Shown here piece by piece: positions 5,811 to 7,708 of a stretch of 7,708 nucleotides of DNA. A program made the position numbers and the translations under genes. The notes under the pieces were generated by a model. It did not search any database, was not told the DNA's origin, and was given only the letters and a program-made list of their open reading frames with translations. Source of the DNA: Candidatus Nitrosymbiomonas sp. (lineage in GTDB: Bacteria; Sysuimicrobiota; Sysuimicrobiia; Sysuimicrobiales; Humicultoraceae). Position 1 is the stretch's first letter. Each line of letters begins with the position of its first letter. The stretch lies in assembly GCA_020724185.1 (NCBI GenBank), contig DYHL01000124.1:1-7708 (forward strand), given 5' to 3'.

Positions 5811-6746
5811 CTATGCGTGGACCCGGGGGACGATGCTGACCAGGCTGTTGAGCAGCCGGTGACTGACCTCGAGCGCGTGATAGCCGTCCTCTGCGCTCAC
5901 CCGTGGGCGGGCCTCCCCACGCACGCACGCTATGAAGTGCACGATCTCAGTCCGCAGCGGTTCTTCGCCGTCCAGCGCGATACGCTGGTGCTCGCCGTTG
6001 AACCGCCGGACGCTGATCGCCTCGCGAAGATAGTCGAGGTGAACCGTCCGGTCGGACATCGTGACCTCGGTATCCACGGCCTTGACCGCGGCCACGCGGC
6101 TGGCGGTCAGCGTTATCCGGCAGCCGCTCTCCATCGTAAGGTGGCCCACCGCCAGGTCCTCGTGGCTGTTGTGAACGCGCACTCCCACGCCGCCTACCTC
6201 GGCGACCCGGCCGGGCGCCAGCGAGAGCACGATGTCAATGTCGTGAATCATCAGGTCGAGCACCACGCCTACGTCCATGACCCGGTGCGGATCGTAGGGC
6301 CTAACGCGCCGCGCCTGGATGAAGAGCGGATCGGATACGATCTCGTGCATGCGGTGGACTATCGGTTTGAACCGCTCGACGTGCCCCACGAGCATCACCG
6401 TGCCGCGGCGATCGTTGAGGGTAACCAGGCGCTCTGCTTCCTCAACGGTCGCGGCCATCGGCTTCTCCAGGAGCACGTGCACGCCGGCATCGAGAAAGTC
6501 GCGGGCCACGCGGTAGTGGTGTATCGTCGGGACGACGACGCTGACGGCGTCCACCCGTCCTATCATCTCGCGGTAGTCCGCGTACCCCCTGACCTCGAAG
6601 CGATCCACCGCCGCGCGCACTTCCCTGGGGTCAAGATCGGCGACGCCGGCAAGCGCCACACCGGGCAGCGAGGACAGGATGCGGGCGTGGTGCCGTCCCC
6701 ACTGCCCCAGGCCGACCACGCCGACTCGGATGGGAAGATCGCTCAC
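5811..6746 (-). CDS. Gfo/Idh/MocA-family sugar-nucleotide dehydrogenase (GnnA-like)
   Basis: A 311-residue NAD(P)-dependent oxidoreductase. The Rossmann loop is G-V-V-G-L-G-Q-W-G (9-17), the conserved E-K-P with catalytic lysine is at 94-96, and G-H-V-E-R-F-K-P (121-128) and V-V-L-D-L-M-I-H-D-I-D-I (161-172, probable catalytic His168) lie in the substrate domain. The last motif, plus T-A-S-R-V (214-218), resembles GnnA-type enzymes that oxidise the 3-hydroxyl of UDP-GlcNAc before an aminotransferase adds nitrogen. That activity is inferred. The start is GTG at 6746, overlapping the aminotransferase stop by 4 bases (GTGA) with GGGGGT five bases upstream. The open frame extends about 100 codons further upstream, but that stretch lies inside the aminotransferase gene, is Arg/Pro-rich and has no family similarity. 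The pairing with a DegT aminotransferase supports a 3-amino-sugar nucleotide pathway. A different keto-sugar substrate is possible. Confidence 0.93.
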   Translation of the reverse strand: MSDLPIRVGVVGLGQWGRHHARILSSLPGVALAGVADLDPREVRAAVDRFEVRGYADYREMIGRVDAVSVVVPTIHHYRVARDFLDAGVHVLLEKPMAATVEEAERLVTLNDRRGTVMLVGHVERFKPIVHRMHEIVSDPLFIQARRVRPYDPHRVMDVGVVLDLMIHDIDIVLSLAPGRVAEVGGVGVRVHNSHEDLAVGHLTMESGCRITLTASRVAAVKAVDTEVTMSDRTVHLDYLREAISVRRFNGEHQRIALDGEEPLRTEIVHFIACVRGEARPRVSAEDGYHALEVSHRLLNSLVSIVPRVHA

Positions 6747-7708
6747 AGCTGACCCCCGGGAAACGCGCGTACCGCGGAGACTATCCTGTCCAGATCGCCT
6801 TCGCTCAATCCCGGATGGACCGGAAGCGAGAGGACCTCGCCGGTAAGGCGCAGGGCGTTCGGGTACGTGCCGTCCAGACCCAGCCGGCGGTACGCCGGGG
6901 TCTGCGTGACCAGCGACGGGTAGTACACCCGGGCACCGATCCGCGCACCGGCCAGGTGGGCAATCAGGGCGTCCCGACCCTGGCGGACGCGCACCGTGTA
7001 CTGGTGGTAGACATGGTGAAAGCCGTCCGGCTCCACTGGCAGGCCCAACCAAGGCAGGCCGCGCAGGCCGTCAGTGAGCCGGCGCGCGTGCTCCCGCCGC
7101 TGCTGATTGCGCCCTTCCAGGGCCGAGAGCTGCACAACGCCCATGGCCCCTGCCATCTCGGTCATGCGGAAATTGAACCCGACGACCTCGTAGGCATACT
7201 CCGCCTCGCCGCGCGGGTCCACCAGGAGGCGAGTCCGCCGGGCCACGGCCGGGTCGGCGGTGGTCAGCATCCCGCCCTCGCCGGTGGTCATGTTCTTCGT
7301 CGGGTAGAAGCTGAAGATCGCGGCGTCCCCAAACGATCCTACTCTCCTACCGCCGGATGCGGCGCCGTGCGCCTGGGCACAGTCCTCGATCAGCAGGGCT
7401 CCGTAGCGGTCGGCAAGCGCACGCAGGGTCACGACGTCAGCGGGCAGCCCGTAGAGGTGCACCGCCAGGATGGCACGGACACCACCGCGGCGCAGTTCGT
7501 CCTCAACGGCACCGGGATCAAGGTTGCAGGTCCTGGGGTCCACGTCCACGAAGACGGGGCGCGCGCCCGCGTGGATCACGGCGTTGCTGCTGGCCGCGAA
7601 AGTGAACGGCGTAGTTACGACACGATCACCCGGACCGATGCCCAGGGCAAGCATCGCGACGTGCAGCGCGGAACTGCCCGACGAAGTAGCCACACCGTGG
7701 GGGACGCC
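6743..7708 (-). CDS. DegT/DnrJ/EryC1-family sugar aminotransferase (5' end missing)
   Basis: A PLP-dependent aminotransferase (fold type I) that transfers an amino group, usually from glutamate, to a keto-sugar nucleotide. 321 residues are visible. The frame stays open through the right edge, and the visible part starts just before the A-T-S-S-G-S-S-A-L phosphate-binding loop, so roughly the first 50 residues are outside. GTG 7691-7693 is an internal valine, not the start. Counting from that codon, the motifs are P-F-T-F (29-32), E-D-C-A-Q-A-H-G (103-110, cofactor ring contacts), S-F-Y-P-T-K-N (128-134) with K133 the expected Schiff-base lysine, F-N-F-R-M-T-E (173-179) and R-V-Y-Y-P (255-259). 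All key residues are present. It overlaps the GnnA-like dehydrogenase start by 4 bases, so the two are translationally coupled and probably act in sequence, oxidation then amination. A GnnB-like role is likely but the sugar position is not proven. Confidence 0.95.
   Translation of the reverse strand, partial: GVPHGVATSSGSSALHVAMLALGIGPGDRVVTTPFTFAASSNAVIHAGARPVFVDVDPRTCNLDPGAVEDELRRGGVRAILAVHLYGLPADVVTLRALADRYGALLIEDCAQAHGAASGGRRVGSFGDAAIFSFYPTKNMTTGEGGMLTTADPAVARRTRLLVDPRGEAEYAYEVVGFNFRMTEMAGAMGVVQLSALEGRNQQRREHARRLTDGLRGLPWLGLPVEPDGFHHVYHQYTVRVRQGRDALIAHLAGARIGARVYYPSLVTQTPAYRRLGLDGTYPNALRLTGEVLSLPVHPGLSEGDLDRIVSAVRAFPGGQL
6752..6757 (-). promoter_or_regulatory. Ribosome binding site fixing the dehydrogenase start
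   Basis: GGGGGT on the minus strand lies five bases before GTG 6746-6744. Together with the GTGA overlap with the aminotransferase stop, it supports this start over the much longer upstream reading frame. Confidence 0.6.

Noticed and set aside
5688..6752. 354-codon plus-strand frame opposite the dehydrogenase
   Set aside because: It is long only because high-GC antisense frames lack stops. It is His/Val/Arg-rich, unlike a folded protein family, and the minus strand encodes a complete Gfo/Idh/MocA protein.
6747..7052. N-terminal extension of the dehydrogenase to a start at 7052
   Set aside because: The extra ~100 residues lie within the aminotransferase gene, are Arg/Pro/Gly-rich and precede a normal Rossmann start. 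GTG 6746 has a good ribosome binding site and the typical 4-base overlap.
7691..7693. GTG at 7693 as the aminotransferase start
   Set aside because: The frame stays open to the window edge, and the phosphate-binding loop would fall right at the N-terminus, so about 50 family-typical residues would be missing. The gene is cut by the window.

Overview
The window is high-GC bacterial DNA packed with ordinary protein genes. GTG starts are common, 4-base start/stop overlaps occur twice, and there are almost no spacers. The set recG, rsmD, coaD, a DivIVA-like coiled-coil gene and (probably) DUF177/YceD, next to a divergent rpmB with a four-cysteine L28, is the conserved arrangement of Firmicutes, Actinobacteria and related deep-branching high-GC lineages. 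I cannot name the organism from sequence alone. A thermophilic or uncultured lineage near these groups is a guess from base composition and gene order.

Layout. (1) Positions 1-3781, minus strand: one run, in transcription order recG, rsmD, coaD and a coiled-coil gene, with gaps of 5, 18 and 3 bases. A perfect-consensus sigma70-type promoter (46-75) follows and fires off the left edge. A GTG codon at 16-18 probably starts a DUF177/YceD gene, which usually precedes rpmF. (2) Positions 3782-3933: the divergent spacer, with a good extended -10 promoter for rpmB. (3) Positions 3934-4125, plus strand: rpmB. (4) Positions 4164-7708, minus strand: a second run, in transcription order a DegT-family aminotransferase (cut by the right edge), a Gfo/Idh/MocA dehydrogenase, an ECF-transporter S component and a PurM/AIR-synthase-like protein. 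Junctions are a 4-base overlap, an 18-19-base gap and another 4-base overlap.

How they fit. The first run is housekeeping: DNA repair and replication-fork rescue (RecG), 16S rRNA methylation (RsmD), coenzyme A synthesis (CoaD) and ribosomal protein supply. The second run joins a dehydrogenase/aminotransferase pair of the kind that makes 3-amino sugar nucleotides (the dehydrogenase has GnnA-like signatures) to a membrane substrate-binding protein for a small nutrient and a PurM-like enzyme. The last two are translationally coupled, which suggests a joint job such as import followed by phosphorylation of a cofactor precursor. That is inference.

No mobile element, CRISPR array, tRNA or rRNA was seen. 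No spacer exceeds 300 bases. The 38-base gap between the convergent rpmB and PurM-like genes (4126-4163) has no convincing terminator. I found no dramatic new system. The best leads are the coupled S-component/PurM-like pair, an extra hydrophobic insertion in the S component, and the perfect promoter at the left edge.
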